A stretch of DNA of 64,000 nt. Source: Bettongia penicillata ogilbyi. Lineage: Eukaryota > Chordata > Mammalia > Diprotodontia > Potoroidae. Each line of letters begins with the position of its first letter. Position 1 is the stretch's first letter. Made by a program: the position numbers and the translations under genes. Location: positions 5,251,182 to 5,315,181 of the forward strand of contig JAJHZJ010000808.1 in assembly GCA_023548195.1 (NCBI GenBank). Reading direction: 5' to 3'. A model generated the notes under the pieces. That model did no database searches, was not told where the DNA came from, and was given only the letters and a program-made list of their open reading frames with translations. Below are positions 1-11,853 of the stretch, in pieces.

Positions 1-164
1 ATTCCTTAGAGGTGGAAAAATGTGTTATTTGTAGGGATAGTGATGGAGGATAGCCTAGATTTGCTGGAATTTGAAAGTATATTAAGGATAGCGGCAAGAG
101 ATAAAGCTAGAAACACAGGATGGATAAATTCACATTGTTTGAACTGTGTTTCTGTCAGCTATTT

Positions 165-330
165 GGACAGAGGACAGAATATGAGATTTTGAGTCAAAAG
201 ACCTGGTTTCAAATCTTGCTACTTGTTGTGGGACATTGATCAAGTCACTTCATTGTACTGGTCCTCAGTTTAGTTATCTATAAAATGGGAGATTTCGGTT
301 TTATGGGCACTTTTAGCTTTGTACTTCATG
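165..330 (+). repeat. MIR/tRNA-SINE-like relic
   Basis: Contains the typical core 'gagtcaaaagacctggtttc', then 'aagtcacttcattgtactgg', then 'cctcagtttagttatctata' and 'aaaatggga'. This order is that of MIR-like or marsupial L2-tailed SINEs on the plus strand. It is old and diverged; the ends are approximate. Confidence 0.6.
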
Positions 331-844
331 AAACCTAGTACTTCTCTACCTCCTCTTTGAGGAGAGGGAATGCATTTCATTATCTGTTCTCATTGGTTTT
401 TTACTTATTCAATTTGTCTTCTCCATAACAATATTTTGATCATTGTGTATATTATTGTCTTGGTTCTGATGATTTTATTCTTGGTTTGTTCATAAAAGTC
501 TTCCCATGTTTCTAAAAATTCCTCATATTTATCAACTTTTAGTCTACCTTCACATTCAATTATGTTACCATACCACAGTTTTTAAGCTTAAAATTTTTTT
601 ACAAGGATTTATTATCTTAACACTACTGCTCCTTCAGTAGAACAATACAAAACAGAAAACCAAAACTGTCACAATCAGTATAGGTAGCACAATGGAACAA
701 ATGTCCACATTGGCCATGACCAAATAGGCTTGTCTCCTTCTGTATCTCTCTGTCGGGAGGTGGGAGGTGTGAGTCGTCATCAGTCCTGGATACACGGTTT
801 GTCATTGCATTAGTCAGTTCTAAGGTCCTTCAAAGTGGTTTTTC

Positions 845-1062
845 TCTCTCATTTTATTACTGTATACATTGTTTTCTTGTGTTCACATCCCTCTGCATCA
901 CATCATAGAGGTCTTCCCAGTCTCCTCAGAAAATGTCTGTTTCATCATTTCTTATGGGACAGTGATTTACTCCAATTTATTTAGCTCCACTTCCTGATTG
1001 GTGAAGACACCCCTCTTGTTTCTCTCTTTTTTTAGCACCACATAAAGAACTACTATTATTTT
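845..1062 (-). repeat. Older L1 3' end, left part (interrupted by the half-L1)
   Basis: Reverse complement of the marsupial L1 3' untranslated region. It resembles the better-preserved copy at 20880-21135: 'catccctctgcatcacatca' corresponds to 'catcagctcatg', and 'tcatttcttatgggacagtg' to 'tcatttctcatggaacaata'. The alignment stops at the TSD CTACTATTATTTT (1050-1062) and resumes at 3887 after the half-L1 insertion. Confidence 0.65.
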
Positions 1063-1906
1063 CTCTTTTTAAAATTTGTTTATTTATTTTTAGTTTTCAA
1101 CATTCATTTGCACAAGATTTTGAGTTTCAAATTTTCTCCCTATGTCTCCCCTCCCCCACTCCAAAACACCATGTGTTCTGATTGCTTGTTCCCCCAGTCT
1201 GACCTCCCTTCTATCATATTCCTCCCTTCCCTTATCCCTATTTTCTCTCTTTTCTTGTAGGGAAACATGGATTTCTATACCCCATTACCTGTATTTCTTA
1301 TTTCCCAGTTGTATGCAAAAACAATTCTCAATATTTAACTTTGAGTTCCAACTTATCTCCCTTCCTCTCTTGCCACCCATCCCCACTAGAAGGCTAGCAA
1401 TTCCATATAGGCTATATATGTGTAGTTTTGCTAAAGATTTCCATAATAGTCATTTGTGAAAGACTAACCATATTTTCCTCCATCCTATCCTGCCCCCTGT
1501 TTATTCTATTCTCTCTTTAGACCTTGTCCCTCCCCTAGAAGTGTTTACTTCTAATTACTTCTTCCTCCCATTTGCGCTCCCTTCTATCATCCCCTCACCC
1601 CACTTATCCCCTTCTCTTCTACTTTCCTGTAGTGTAAGATAGATTTTCATACCAAATTGAGTGTGCATGTTATTCCCTCCTTAAGCCAAATGTGATGAGA
1701 GTAAGATTTACTTTTTCCCCTCTCATCTCCCCCACCTTTCACCCTTTATTGAAAAAGCTTTTTCTTCCCTCTTTTATGAGAGATAGTTTGCCCCATTCCA
1801 TTTCTCCCTTTCTCCTCCCCGATATATTTCTCTCTCACCCCTTAATTTTATTTTTCTAGCTGTCCTCCCTTCCTATTCAACTCACCCTGTGCTCTCTGTC
1901 TATCTC

Positions 1907-1907
<1 letters not shown>

Positions 1908-1940
<33 letters not shown>

Positions 1941-1955
1941 TGTGTGTGTGTGTGT
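1908..1955. repeat. (TG)n microsatellite
   Basis: About 48 bp of TG repeats with one interruption, inside the 3' region of the half-L1. Confidence 0.95.
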
Positions 1956-2092
1956 AATCCCTCCAACTACTCAAATACTGAGAAAAGTTTCAAGAGTTAC
2001 AAATATGATCTTTCCATGTAGGAATGGAAACTAAATGTAGGAATGTTCAATTTAAGTAAGTCCCTTATGATTTTTCTTACCTGTTTACCTTT

Positions 2093-3197
2093 TCATGCTT
2101 CTCTTGATTCTTGTGTTTGAAAGTCAGATTTTCTATTCAACTCTGGTCTTTTCATCAAGAATGCTTGAAAGTCCTCTATTTCATTGAATGACCATTTTTT
2201 CCCCCCTGAAGTATTATATTCAGTTTTGCTGGGTAGGTGATTCTTGGTTTTAATCCTAGTTCCTTTGACTTCTGGAATTCCAAGCCCTTCAATCTCTTAA
2301 TGTAGAAGCTGCTAGATCTTGTGTTATCCTGACTGTATTTCCACAATACTTGAATTGTTTCTTTCTAGCTGCTTGTAATATTTTTTCCTTGACCTGGGTA
2401 CTCTGGAATTTGGCTAGGAATAGTCCTAGGAGTTTTTCTTTTCTGATCTCTTTCAGGATGTGATCGGTAGATTCTTTCAATATTTATTTTGCCCTCTGGT
2501 TCTAGAATTTCAGGGCAGTTTTCCTTGATAATTTCATGAAAGATGATGTCTAGGCTCTTTGTTTGATCATGGCTTTCAGGTAGTCCCATAATTTTAAAAT
2601 TATCTCTCCTGGATCTATTTTCCAGGTCAGTTGCTTTTCTAGTGAGATATTCCACATTGTCTTCAATTTTTTCATTCTTTTCAGTTTTGTTTTGTAATTT
2701 CTTGGTTTCTCATAAAGTCATCAGCTTCTATCTGCTCCATTCTAATTTTGAGAGAACTATTTTCTTCAGTGAGTTTTTGAACCTCCCTTTCCATTTGGCT
2801 AATTCTGCTTTTTAAAGCATTCTTCTCCTCGTTGGCTTTTTGGGCCTCTTTTGCCATTTGGGTTAGTCTATTTTTAAAAGTGTTATTTTCTTCAGCATTT
2901 TTTGGGGTCTCCTTTAGCAAGCTGTTAACGTGCTTTCCAGGATTTTCTTTCATTGCTCTCATTCCCAGTTTTACCTTCACCTTCTCTTACTTGATTTTCA
3001 AAATCCTTTTTGAGCTCTTCCATGGCCTGAGACCATTGCATATTTATTTTGGAGGTTTTGGATGTAGAAGCCTTAACTTTTAGGTCTTCCTATGATGGAA
3101 TGCATTGTTCTTCCTCATCTGAAAGGATGGAAGAAAATACCTGTTCACCAAGATAGTAACCTTCCATAGTCTTATGTTTTTTCCCTTTTTTGGCCAT
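2093..3197 (-). pseudogene. L1 ORF1p-like gene of the half-L1, broken
   Basis: The ORF1p order is complete but frameshifted. It starts MAKKGK (ATG at 3197-3195). A long coiled coil follows (about 2980-2681, heptad-like EENNTFKNR...EEKNALKSR...EENSSLKIR). Then comes the RNA-recognition-like domain with LENRSRRDNFKIMGLPES and CPEILEPEGKINIERIYR (about 2620-2460), and the C-terminal domain with RKKQFKYCGNTVRITQDLA (about 2370-2305). A premature stop follows STLRD at 2289, although matching sequence (NEIEDFQAFLMKRPELNRK-like) continues to a TGA at 2095-2093. ORF1p is an RNA-binding trimeric chaperone of L1 particles. Overlapping frames and internal stops show this copy is dead. Confidence 0.85.
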
Positions 3198-3886
3198 TTT
3201 CCCCGCAAATTACTTGACTTTTGAGTCATTTGTCAAGAGGAGGGTATGCTCTGGGCACTTGCAAGTTGTCAGTTCCTCCAAAGGGGCACAATCAAGGTGG
3301 CACCATCAAGGGAGCGGTGTTTATTCCTCTCCTGGCCTGCATTCTGGTCTGGGAGTTTTCACCCCAGGATCTTCTAGTAGGGTCCCTTTCCATAGTCTCC
3401 ACCAGTTCCACCAGCCAGTACACCTCCTCACCCCAGGGCTACCACTCACGGCTGAGATCCAGATCAGCAGCTGAATTTCAAAAATGGGTGCCACTGGAAC
3501 CCCGCCAGGGTTAGGGGAGGACCCTGCTCCCTTCTCACCCAAGTGAAAGAGCTTTCTCACTGACCTTTGAAGCTGTCTTTGATGTTTGTGGAGTGAGAAG
3601 TCTCGGAGTTGCAGCTGCTGTCAGTAGCTCCCTGAAGACTGCTCCAGTCCTGTCTGCGTGGCCAAAGCTGGGTTGCTTTCTGCTCTGCTCTGAGCCCAGT
3701 GTGATCAGCTTTTCCTGTTGGCTTTCAAGGCTGCCTTGAACTGCAAATCTCTTTCACTTTGTTGTTTTGTGGCTTCTGCTGCTCTAGAATTTTTTTTGGA
3801 GTCATTTTTTATAGGTATTTTATGGACTGCGGAGGGGTAGAGCTCCTCCAGGTAGTCCTTCTACTGTGCCATCCTGGCTTTGCTCC

Positions 3887-4560
3887 TACTATTATTTTTT
3901 TTCATGCATATGAATTCTTTTCCTCTTTCTTTGTTTTATTTTGGGTATAGGCCCAATAATTATGACAAAGGATATGCGCAGCTTTGTAGCTTTTGGGACA
4001 TGGTTCCGAATTGTTTTCCAGATTAGAAGGCCCAATTCAGGACTCCACCAACAGTGCATTAGGATGTTTATGCTCTCACAGCCCTTCCAATATTTTGTAT
4101 TTTTCCTCCTTTGTCAACTTTGCTGATCTAATGCATGCAAGGTGGGACGTCAGAGTTGCTTTAATTTTTACTTTTATAATTATTAGAAATTTGAAGTATT
4201 TTTTTTCACATGATTATTGATAGATTCTGAATAGATTCCTTGTATATCTGACTGCCTTTTTTTCTTTTTCCACTTGTCGTAAATGATAGGTGCTCACTTT
4301 GTTTTCCATTTTGGTTACCACAGAGAGTGTTGCTTTTAATTTTGCTATATGAGGCTTTTGTTTGTGACTTTGACTTCCTTCGAAGTATAAACTTAGCCAT
4401 GGGACCTCTGAGTTACAGGGTATGAAGAGGTGAGTTACTTTTTCTTTCACAATTCCAAATTTATTAGAATGATCGGAACCCTTTCTAGCTCTACCAACAG
4501 GGTATCAGTTTGACAGATTTTTCCTATAGCCCCTCCATCTTGCCATCTTTTCCTGTTTGT
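3887..4560 (-). repeat. Older L1 3' end, right part, plus a second L1-like piece
   Basis: Continues the L1 3' UTR interrupted at 1062. It contains 'gggtataggcccaataatta', 'caaaggatatgcgcag', 'ccaccaacagtgcattagga' and 'gtcagagttgctttaatttt', all in the expected reverse order. From about 4440 'aattccaaatttattagaat' with 'tctaccaacagggtatcag' looks like a second, more diverged copy of the same module. Confidence 0.7.
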
Positions 4561-4687
4561 GTGATGTAATTAATATTAGTGACAAATTTGCATTCATTTC
4601 TGGTTTTACCAGTGACGCAATTTTCCCTTACCTTATTTCCTTTACTTTACCTTGTTCCCAATTGTTGCATTATTATGCACAATTAAT

Positions 4688-4890
4688 GTGATAGTGGCTT
4701 ATAGTTATATAGTAATATAAATTTTGCCAGATGCTTTTCTTGACACAACCCTGCAAGGTAGATAATATGAACATTATTATTATTATATTTATTTATTTGT
4801 TATACTGTTATTGTTATTTATGATGTTATTATTATTTTACAGAAACTGATTTTATTGTGATGTGTGACTGACACCAAGATCTGTAATTTT
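4688..4890 (+). repeat. MIR-like relic with (ATT)n expansion
   Basis: MIR-like order: 'gccagatgcttttcttgaca', 'caaccctgcaaggtagataa', then ATT-rich sequence (4772-4845) and 'ttttacagaaactgatttta'. The central part has expanded into ATT repeats. Confidence 0.5.
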
Positions 4891-6094
4891 TTTCATTACG
4901 TGATGAATTAGTCTACCTATACAGAATAGGTCCTATTGTCTATTAAAGAAATTTAAAATTGTGATGAGGGTTTACACATAAATGACAGCTCTACAGATGA
5001 AATAAAAATATGGTAATGTTCACTTTTGTAAGGTATAAAAATCTTGTTGAATTGAATTCCCAATAGCTTTTTTCTTTATAAGAGCCATTTATCTGCTGAT
5101 ATGTATTTTGCATGTAATAGGGGATCTGAAGGCTAGTTTACATTTAAATGATGAAACAATTTCTTAGGAAAGGAATAAAAATCTGCCCTGTTGCTAAAAT
5201 AATTCTCTAAGGTTAAAAGATCTGTTGGCAAACACTTGTTTATACCCTAGTTGATTAATGAGTTGCTTAATCTTAGGAAGGAATATTGTCTTGGATCTTT
5301 GTCATGACTTGAACACATGATTAAGCATTAGAATGATATGCATGTCCACATCTTCCAAGATAGGTTGTTTGTAGGCCAAATTAGTTTTAAAACATCAACT
5401 ATAGTAACAGCAGCAACAGTAACTCTGGGCTGCAAAATAATATTAATTCTAGGAACTGGTGAGAGAATTGGTTGTTGTATTCTGTTTATGAAGCTGCCTG
5501 TTGCTCAAATCATAGTCATGGAGTAAAAGATCATTCGAGCTAATACATATGAAAATACTTTGAATGAATAGTCAAATATTAAATGTAAGGTATCATTTGA
5601 TACTTAGAATGCTATTTGCCTCATTTTTTTCAACTGTGCATTCAGTTAAATATCTTTTGAGTACCCGGTGGGCATATGTAGCATCCTATGTTAGGTATTG
5701 AGGGGAAATAGAAAAAAGGTGCTAGAATTTTTCCCCTATGAAAAATTTGACTCCAATTGGGAAGATAAAACACATACACATGCACATACACACACACACA
5801 CGTTACATAGCAATAAAAGGCAATATAAGAATTAGGTTTCAAATAGTTGCTAGAGTTCAGAGCAGGAGATCAATGTGGTCTGAAAAAAACTTACGGATAA
5901 TATGCATCTTGAAGTCTTTACACAGTAAGGGAAAAAACATCAAGAGTATTGTGTCCATAAAAGAAAATGTGGATAAGGCTTCTGATTAGAAATGAATATA
6001 TGATGTCTGGCATAAGAAAATGGTAGGCTGATTGCAGTAGAAGTTTTCAGTTGAGCACTAGTATGAAGAGGAAGAGGAAAAAGATAGGTAGTTT
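4891..6094. other. Intronic stretch, no feature assigned except (AC)n
   Basis: AT-rich unique-looking sequence. The only clear element is an imperfect AC repeat at 5769-5801. Short ORFs here have no recognisable domains. Confidence 0.6.
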
Positions 6095-6460
6095 GAAAAT
6101 AGATTATGGAGAGATTGACTGCCAGTCAGAAGAACTAAGACTTAATTTTTTTGGCATTGGGGAGCCACTGGGAGTTTTTGGATAGAGAAGGAATATAATA
6201 AATTCATTGTTTTGAGAAGAATAATCTGGTGACAATGAGTGAGGTGATTTCGATGGAGAGAAAACCTTGAAGCTGGGAGGTCGATTTGAAGACTGTTGCC
6301 ATAATGAAACTACAGTTTGAAAAAGATTTGAATTAGGATGGAAGCAGTGGGAATTGAAGAGACAAGTTGAAGGAAATTTGTAGGAAATATTATTAGTACT
6401 TGGGCAACTGACTCGATGTATTAAAGATTCGGCAGAGCGTTTCAAAGTCTAGGTGATTAG
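6095..6460 (+). repeat. Ancient interspersed repeat (family here called A)
   Basis: Contains 'ggcattggggagccactggg', 'agaataatctggtgacaatg' and 'gaagctgggaggtcgatttg'. The same family recurs at 13330-14115, 35335-36400, 38245-39600 and 44440-44790. It matches an old mammal-wide repeat whose head reads 'tactatgtgccaggcactgtgctaagc'. I cannot assign a database name. Open frames on the opposite strand are by-products of its composition. Confidence 0.55.
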
Positions 6461-8107
6461 AAGTTTTAAGTGACAACCTATTGATGAAATTGAAGTTTCC
6501 TTAGGGGCATTTTGAATTTTAAGGTAGTGCATGGTGAGTTAGGAAAGTAGAGTTGAAGGTATGAGATGGAAGTTGAAGTGAGATGTGGGATCTGGGGATA
6601 AGTAGTGAGTACTATCATGATAAAGGTTAAACTATGGAAACATATTTACTGAGATATAGACCACAGACATAGTTTTGGTGAATACCTACAGTAGTAGGAT
6701 GGATGTAAAGCAGATTAGAAGGGAGAACTAGCAAAGAAGAAAGGGAAACTGCCATCTTGGATATGGTTTCCATGGCATAGAAATAGAGGGAGGAAAGAGC
6801 TCCCGAAAGAAGTGAGTATCCAGTTATGCCATTTTGCAGAGAGGTCAAAAGGAATGAGGCCAAAGAAAAAAACACTGAATTTTCAAGAAGGAAGCCATTG
6901 AAGGGCATTGGTAATCATATCAGAATCAAGATTTAGGGGAAGTAAAGGCAGTGAGACTAAGCTACCAGTAGGGATAGTTGTGACAATGTAGTACCAAGAC
7001 CCAGGTAACTCAAGGCAGTGCATAATCTAATTTCCATTTATATCTGGTTACAGAGTGTGCCCCACATATTGGTCATCTTGATGGTAGATGGGTGGCAAGA
7101 GGTTGATAAGCAGTTCTGACTTTCAAGTTTTATTTTGCTCTGGATAATCTTAAAGTGGGTGGGTCTGAATTCTTCTAGGGTTCATTGCTTGGGCAACAAG
7201 TACAATACATAGGTAGTGTACAATGAATAAAAGGTGGAAAGAAGTTACTTTTAGTTAACATGGGATGTAATACCCAAAGCTGAGAATAAAATTAAGATGG
7301 GCTTAAACTCTGCTCCCTCTCTACCATCCCAGCTGAAAGAATGCTATATTGATTTTTAAGATGCACTCCCCCACTCCTTTTTCTTGCCCTCTCTTTCTAA
7401 GTTTTGATCCTTTAGATGTCTATTTCTCTTGTACCTGTGCCCATTACAGTTGGAGGCACTTGATCGGACCTTTTTGAATTTGAATTATTAAAATTCTTGG
7501 TGTCCAAAGTTCTGTCTGGAATGGTTGCTGAATATAACATGACTTCAGAAGCACAGCCCAGACCCTTTTGCCTTTATAGATTCTGGTACTGAGTCCTGAC
7601 TTGAGAATTCAGTTAGACTCTGTTATGTAGGTTACTTACGCATCTTCATGCCAAAACATCATTGGCATCATTCACTTGGCCTGGCTCCAGGTATTTGGGG
7701 CACCAAGACTCATTAAGCATTAACGTTTTGGTTCAAGTGAGGACATCTGGAGTCATTTTATTTTATTTAAGAAAAGGAACACAGCAGTTTGAGTCGTATG
7801 CCTGTTTTGGATGAGGCCCCAAATTTAGGAAGACATAAAATTCCACCTCTACCCTCCCACCATGCCCCACCCCCACCTGACTTGTTGGGAAAGAAAAAAA
7901 CAGATGGAGAACTATGGAAAAGAATCTGCATAGCCTCTAAGCTGCAGAATGCCCCCAGTTTTATAGTATTTTGGCAGCATTGCAGCCTAAATGGCCCCTT
8001 AGTCTCTTCTACTAAAGAGAGACTTCTTAGAGATACACAGAGCACAGTGGGAAATAGAGACCCCATTCATACTGCTCTGTGGGCACGAATTATAAAGATC
8101 TCCTCAT

Positions 8108-8108
<1 letters not shown>
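6461..8108. other. Intronic stretch, no feature assigned
   Basis: Mostly unique-looking. 6620-6960 has purine-rich sequence that may extend family A. 7750-8080 contains a 121-codon plus-strand ORF that ends in the TG microsatellite and has no recognisable domain. Confidence 0.5.

Positions 8109-8144
<36 letters not shown>
8109..8144. repeat. (TG)n microsatellite
   Basis: About 36 bp, nearly pure TG repeats. Confidence 0.95.
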
Positions 8145-8146
<2 letters not shown>

Positions 8147-9380
8147 GTAACTAAATGAATAGCAGTACTTCAGGAACCTTCACCCAGATGCATAGTAATG
8201 CTCAAACATGAAATACTTTATGTAATAATGATGTCCCTGGTGAAGCATCCATCTAATGTTCTCAATACTTAAAGTGAACTATCCAACTCCAGGAAGGAAT
8301 TGATAGGTTTCCTTTAAGCTTACAAAATTATGTAATTTATCTAGCAAACCTCTGCCCCACAAACACGTTGGGATTTCCACCCCTTAATCTCTCTTTTATT
8401 TAATACTTATTAAATAACTGCTAATTGGAGTCATTGATCTTATATCCGATCTCCTAAACAAATCTCTTACACAATTGCTGGAATAATTGACTACTTCTTA
8501 AACCTCACTTAACAACAGCCACAAAATTCTTTTTTATGTGAAGAAGAAAAAGTTTAGCATAATCCAGTGCTTATCTGTAGCAGTTACTTGCAGGTTTAGA
8601 TTTAATTTAGGGGAGGATTAAAAGTCACTTTTATTTTATTCCTTTATTATTTGAGCATCATTAATGATCATTGTGTTGGATGTTTTCCTTAGAAAATGAA
8701 TTTTATAACACTGCTATCTGCTTGAAAGAGTTAGTCTGTGTAAATATTTCCCCTAGCTTAAAGATCTTTGCCTTTCTTGAAATCATTTTGTGATGGAAAT
8801 AATTTATTATATAATTTTTTTTTCAGGTCAGCAAACATCTATCTACTAGATTCTTTCCACCACGTAGAAACCTTTTATTTCATTAATGTGAGGAAGTTCT
8901 TTTGAATTTTTACAAATATGTATATAGACATATGTGTGGACATACATGTACATATGCATACATGTACATGTCTCATACCAGCACTGTTATTATAAGGATT
9001 GTAATCCTCGGACAGAACTTTGATGATAATTTATTCTAACTCCATTTTACAGATGGGAAAATTGTAACTTACATGTAACTTGTGTTAGTAGTAAAAGTAG
9101 CAAAATTAGTAAAAGATCTCAGATTCAAAACTAGGTGCTCTGATTTCAATTCCAATTTACTTTTTACAGTATTCTAAAACCTCTCAATAGGCCAATGCAG
9201 CCTACACATATTGCCCTTTTTTAGTCATTTCATAAATGGTCCCCCAGTGGTTTAATTGATAGTATACACACCACTGCCAGATCAATTAAGTGTTAAATTT
9301 TGGCCTCAACTCATTCTCTTAACATGTACTCTGTTCTCTAGCCAGATTGCACTATTGTCTATTTCTCCAGCATGCCTTGT
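8145..9380. other. Intronic stretch, no feature assigned
   Basis: AT-rich with ATGTACAT-rich sequence at 8920-8975. A MIR-like fragment ('ccattttacagatgggaaaa') lies at about 9040-9130. Confidence 0.5.
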
Positions 9381-9680
9381 GTTTTCTTTCTTTTTTTTAC
9401 TTTTGCTCATGTGGTCCCCTTGCCTGAAAGACTCTTCCCCCTACCTAAATATTATGTGACCGTTAGGGTTTGTCTCAAAGCAGCCTCCTGTGATCATCCA
9501 TATCATACTTCTGAATTCTGGTAATATTTTGTATTATTAATCTGGTACTTAGAAGTTTTGCTTTGTATTATCTACCCCTCTACACATTAAATTCCTCGAG
9601 GTCAGAGAATGTCTTACTCACCTTACAGTGCCTAATGTATAGCAATTAATTTTCAACAAGTGTTCATTGAAGAAGAGTGA
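9381..9680 (+). repeat. L2 LINE 3' end
   Basis: Shows 'ccccttgcctgaaagactct', then 'ttaaattcctcgaggtcaga', 'cagtgcctaatgtatagcaa' and 'tttcaacaagtgttcattga', the typical order of an L2 3' UTR on the plus strand. Confidence 0.7.
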
Positions 9681-10281
9681 TAGCAATTCAAAATATCTAT
9701 AGTATCATTAGCACTTTAATAATTGCTTGTTTTGTTTGAGGCTCACACTATAATTTAGTTGTTCCTGTGGTCCCAAGGTATTTAAAATATATCCAAAAAT
9801 ATATTCCTAACACGATGTTGTGCATTTCCAGATAATTAAAGCTCAATGCCATATGGGAAGTTCTCTACTCTTGCCCGAATGCATTCAAGAGAATATTGAA
9901 CTTCAGCCCTTTTCAGCTTTTTGCTTAAAGCTTTTGGTTCCATCTTTAGATGAAAATGCTTCTCTTGTGATGCCGATCCTTTGCTGTCCTAGTGCCTATG
10001 GCCTTCAGTGACATTCTCCAATGGTCTGAATGAAATTGGTTCTGAATAAAATTACTTTTTTGTATTTCTTCTCTGTACCAGACCAAATAGAATTATGTGC
10101 CTCCCAAGGAGAAAAAGCAGGGAGCTTTTCTTCTCTTTTTTCTATCTGGGAAGTGACTGTACATATTGGCAAATTCCAAGGCTTCGTTGCCTTCTTCCCG
10201 CCCCTCTATCTGTGCCCCCAACCTTAGAGGACAGCTCTGTGAATTTTTATCTTCTTCCCTCCTCCCTTTCCATTATTCTTT
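9681..10281. other. Intronic stretch, no feature assigned
   Basis: No recognisable repeat or gene. Several overlapping ORFs of 60-90 codons have no domain signal. Confidence 0.5.
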
Positions 10282-10353
10282 GTTGCTATGGCAACAGGCA
10301 GCAACTTGGTGAGAAAACAAAAACCAGTGGGAATGAGTTCTCGGTGAGTCAGC
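10282..10353 (+). promoter_or_regulatory. Candidate regulatory cluster: RFX-like X-box and MARE/AP-1 site
   Basis: GTTGCTATGGCAAC at 10282-10295 is a perfect GTTGC/GCAAC inverted repeat around TATG, close to the X-box palindrome bound by RFX proteins. A second RFX half-site (AGCAAC) lies at 10300-10305. TGAGTCAGC at 10345-10353 is an AP-1 core extended to a Maf half-site. Three such sites within 72 bp outside any recognised repeat suggest an intronic enhancer. This is an inference from motifs only. Confidence 0.3.
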
Positions 10354-10529
10354 TGATCCTTGCATGAAGTTCTGTTTCTCTGAGCTCAAACTATAGTCTT
10401 GGCACGTAGTGGAATGGAATCATGGAATAGGATTTTTCAAAAAATTAACTCTCTTAAAAATGTTAATGGACCTACGATCCCTTGCTGTTTCATTACTGTT
10501 GGTGATCCAGCTGTTTTTTATTTTTGGTG

Positions 10530-10650
10530 TACTTCATTATTAATCAGCACACATTCATGGAGCATCTACTGCATCCAAGACATTCTGCTAGGACCTACAG
10601 GGGCAGCTGGTAATGGAGGAGAAGGTTATTGGAAAAAGATACAGAGTCGT
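10530..10650 (+). repeat. Fragment of ancient repeat A, head
   Basis: 'attcatggagcatctactgc' followed by 'aagacattctgctaggacct' resembles the 'gagcacctactgtgtgccagg...' head of the old family. Confidence 0.4.
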
Positions 10651-11649
10651 TCCGGTTGTCTTCCAAAAGCTCATATGATGCATGTCTATTGTTTGAGACT
10701 CAGAATGTATTTCTCCCAGCAGAAAAATGTAATGTAGTAGTAGTGTTTAGGTTTTAAGGCTAATTGACACAATTCTCTATTCTATTCAACAAATATTTCT
10801 TATGTATCTGTTTTGTGCAAGGTTTATGATGACCCAAAGAACAATGGAAGGCTTCTTGATGGGTATAAGTAAGAATTACAATATTGCTAAAATGATTTGT
10901 CTTAGTCTCAAAGAACTTGTGTGACCAGAAAAGGAGTTGGTCTAGTCATGTGGTAAGAGCAAAGGGTAACAAGTGGAAAGCCCATGAAGTATATGTACTG
11001 GTATCTACAAAGTGTTAAAAGCCCATAGGATTAGAAAAAGTCAAATATTGTTACAGTTCTCAAAACAAGAAGGAGTATGATGTGTACTTGGTAGAGGGCA
11101 GGGAGCTTGTGTTTAATTCCTGCCCCCAAAAAACCCTTGGAATGTATTATTAAAGGGATATTAATGATTATGGTGAAAAGGATACCTAGACGTCTACCTA
11201 GTAAACTTATCAACAAAGAAGATAAATAAGATTGGTCTAGTATGACCTACTCTTGATGAAACCATCATCTTGTTAACCACTAATTCCTAGATGTTCACTA
11301 TCTCTTAAATTATTCATTCTAAATGTTTGCCAGGACTTATATTCCTTATGATCCTTCATTCTGACATGGATGTGAACCTGGGTTCTCAAAAGCTATGCCA
11401 GAAAAGTACTAGCTCTGGCAAGTTCTCCCATGCCGGAACAGCTGTCTGTGTATTCCCAGCTAACATCCTATGCCTGCTTTCTGAATACCAGCTTAATTCA
11501 ATAAGGAATCTCTCATTACAAAGTAGGCTGTCTATTTGGTGCCAGTTTTGGGGTTTCAACAAACCAAGATTTTTGTCAATAAGATGGAGAGGTGGATGGG
11601 TTCAGAACTGATTGAGTGACTGGACCCAAATTATAGTTATTAATGGTGT
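10651..11649. other. Intronic stretch, weak repeat remnants only
   Basis: About 10780-10990 looks like another diverged family A head ('caacaaatatttcttatgta'). Nothing else can be supported. Confidence 0.45.
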
Positions 11650-11853
11650 CATGTTAGCATGATACCAGCCACTGCTGTTATGGGCTGGCTCGCTCCTATT
11701 TCAAGTTTTTATTAATTATCTGGACAAATGTGTAGATGGAATACTGATCACATTTGCAGATGACATCAGACTCTAAAAAGATCTTGACAGATTAGAAAGT
11801 TGGGGAAAAAATGTAATAAGATAAAATTTAATAGGCATAAATACAAAGTCATA
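11650..11853 (+). pseudogene. CR1/L3-type LINE reverse-transcriptase relic, 5' part
   Basis: Around 11720-11840 the plus strand gives INYLDK, then FADDIRL (about 11752-11775), then KDLDRLESWGK. This is the CR1-clade reverse-transcriptase palm motif FADD and its downstream DLDRLE.W block. A stop follows FADDIRL and others follow, so it is a relic. It is interrupted at 11853 by a SINE and continues at 12063. Confidence 0.75.

Larger units (their letters stand above)
1063..3886 (-). mobile_element. Half-L1 (HAL1-type) retrotransposon, nearly full length, minus strand
   Basis: Read on the minus strand, the element starts at about 3886 (AGCAAAGCCAGGATGGCACA, a marsupial L1/HAL1 5' end), has about 0.7 kb of 5' UTR, then an ORF1 relic (3197-2093). 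About 1 kb of A/G-rich 3' sequence follows, ending in an A-rich tail at about 1075-1063. No ORF2 (endonuclease or reverse transcriptase) lies between ORF1 and the tail. That organisation defines half-L1 elements, which carry ORF1 only and depend on L1 enzymes. Identical 13-bp flanks, CTACTATTATTTT at 1050-1062 and 3887-3899, are the target-site duplication. The 3' region carries a long dinucleotide repeat (1908-1955). The family name rests on recalled marsupial HAL1 sequence; the architecture is seen directly. Confidence 0.85.

Noticed and set aside
1142..1459. 105-codon plus-strand ORF rich in Ser/Leu/Pro
   Set aside because: It lies in the reversed pyrimidine-rich 3' region of the half-L1, so the composition explains it.
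7767..8154. Overlapping 99- and 121-codon ORFs on both strands
   Set aside because: No domain, no splice or promoter context, and the plus-strand one runs into a TG microsatellite (CVCVCV).
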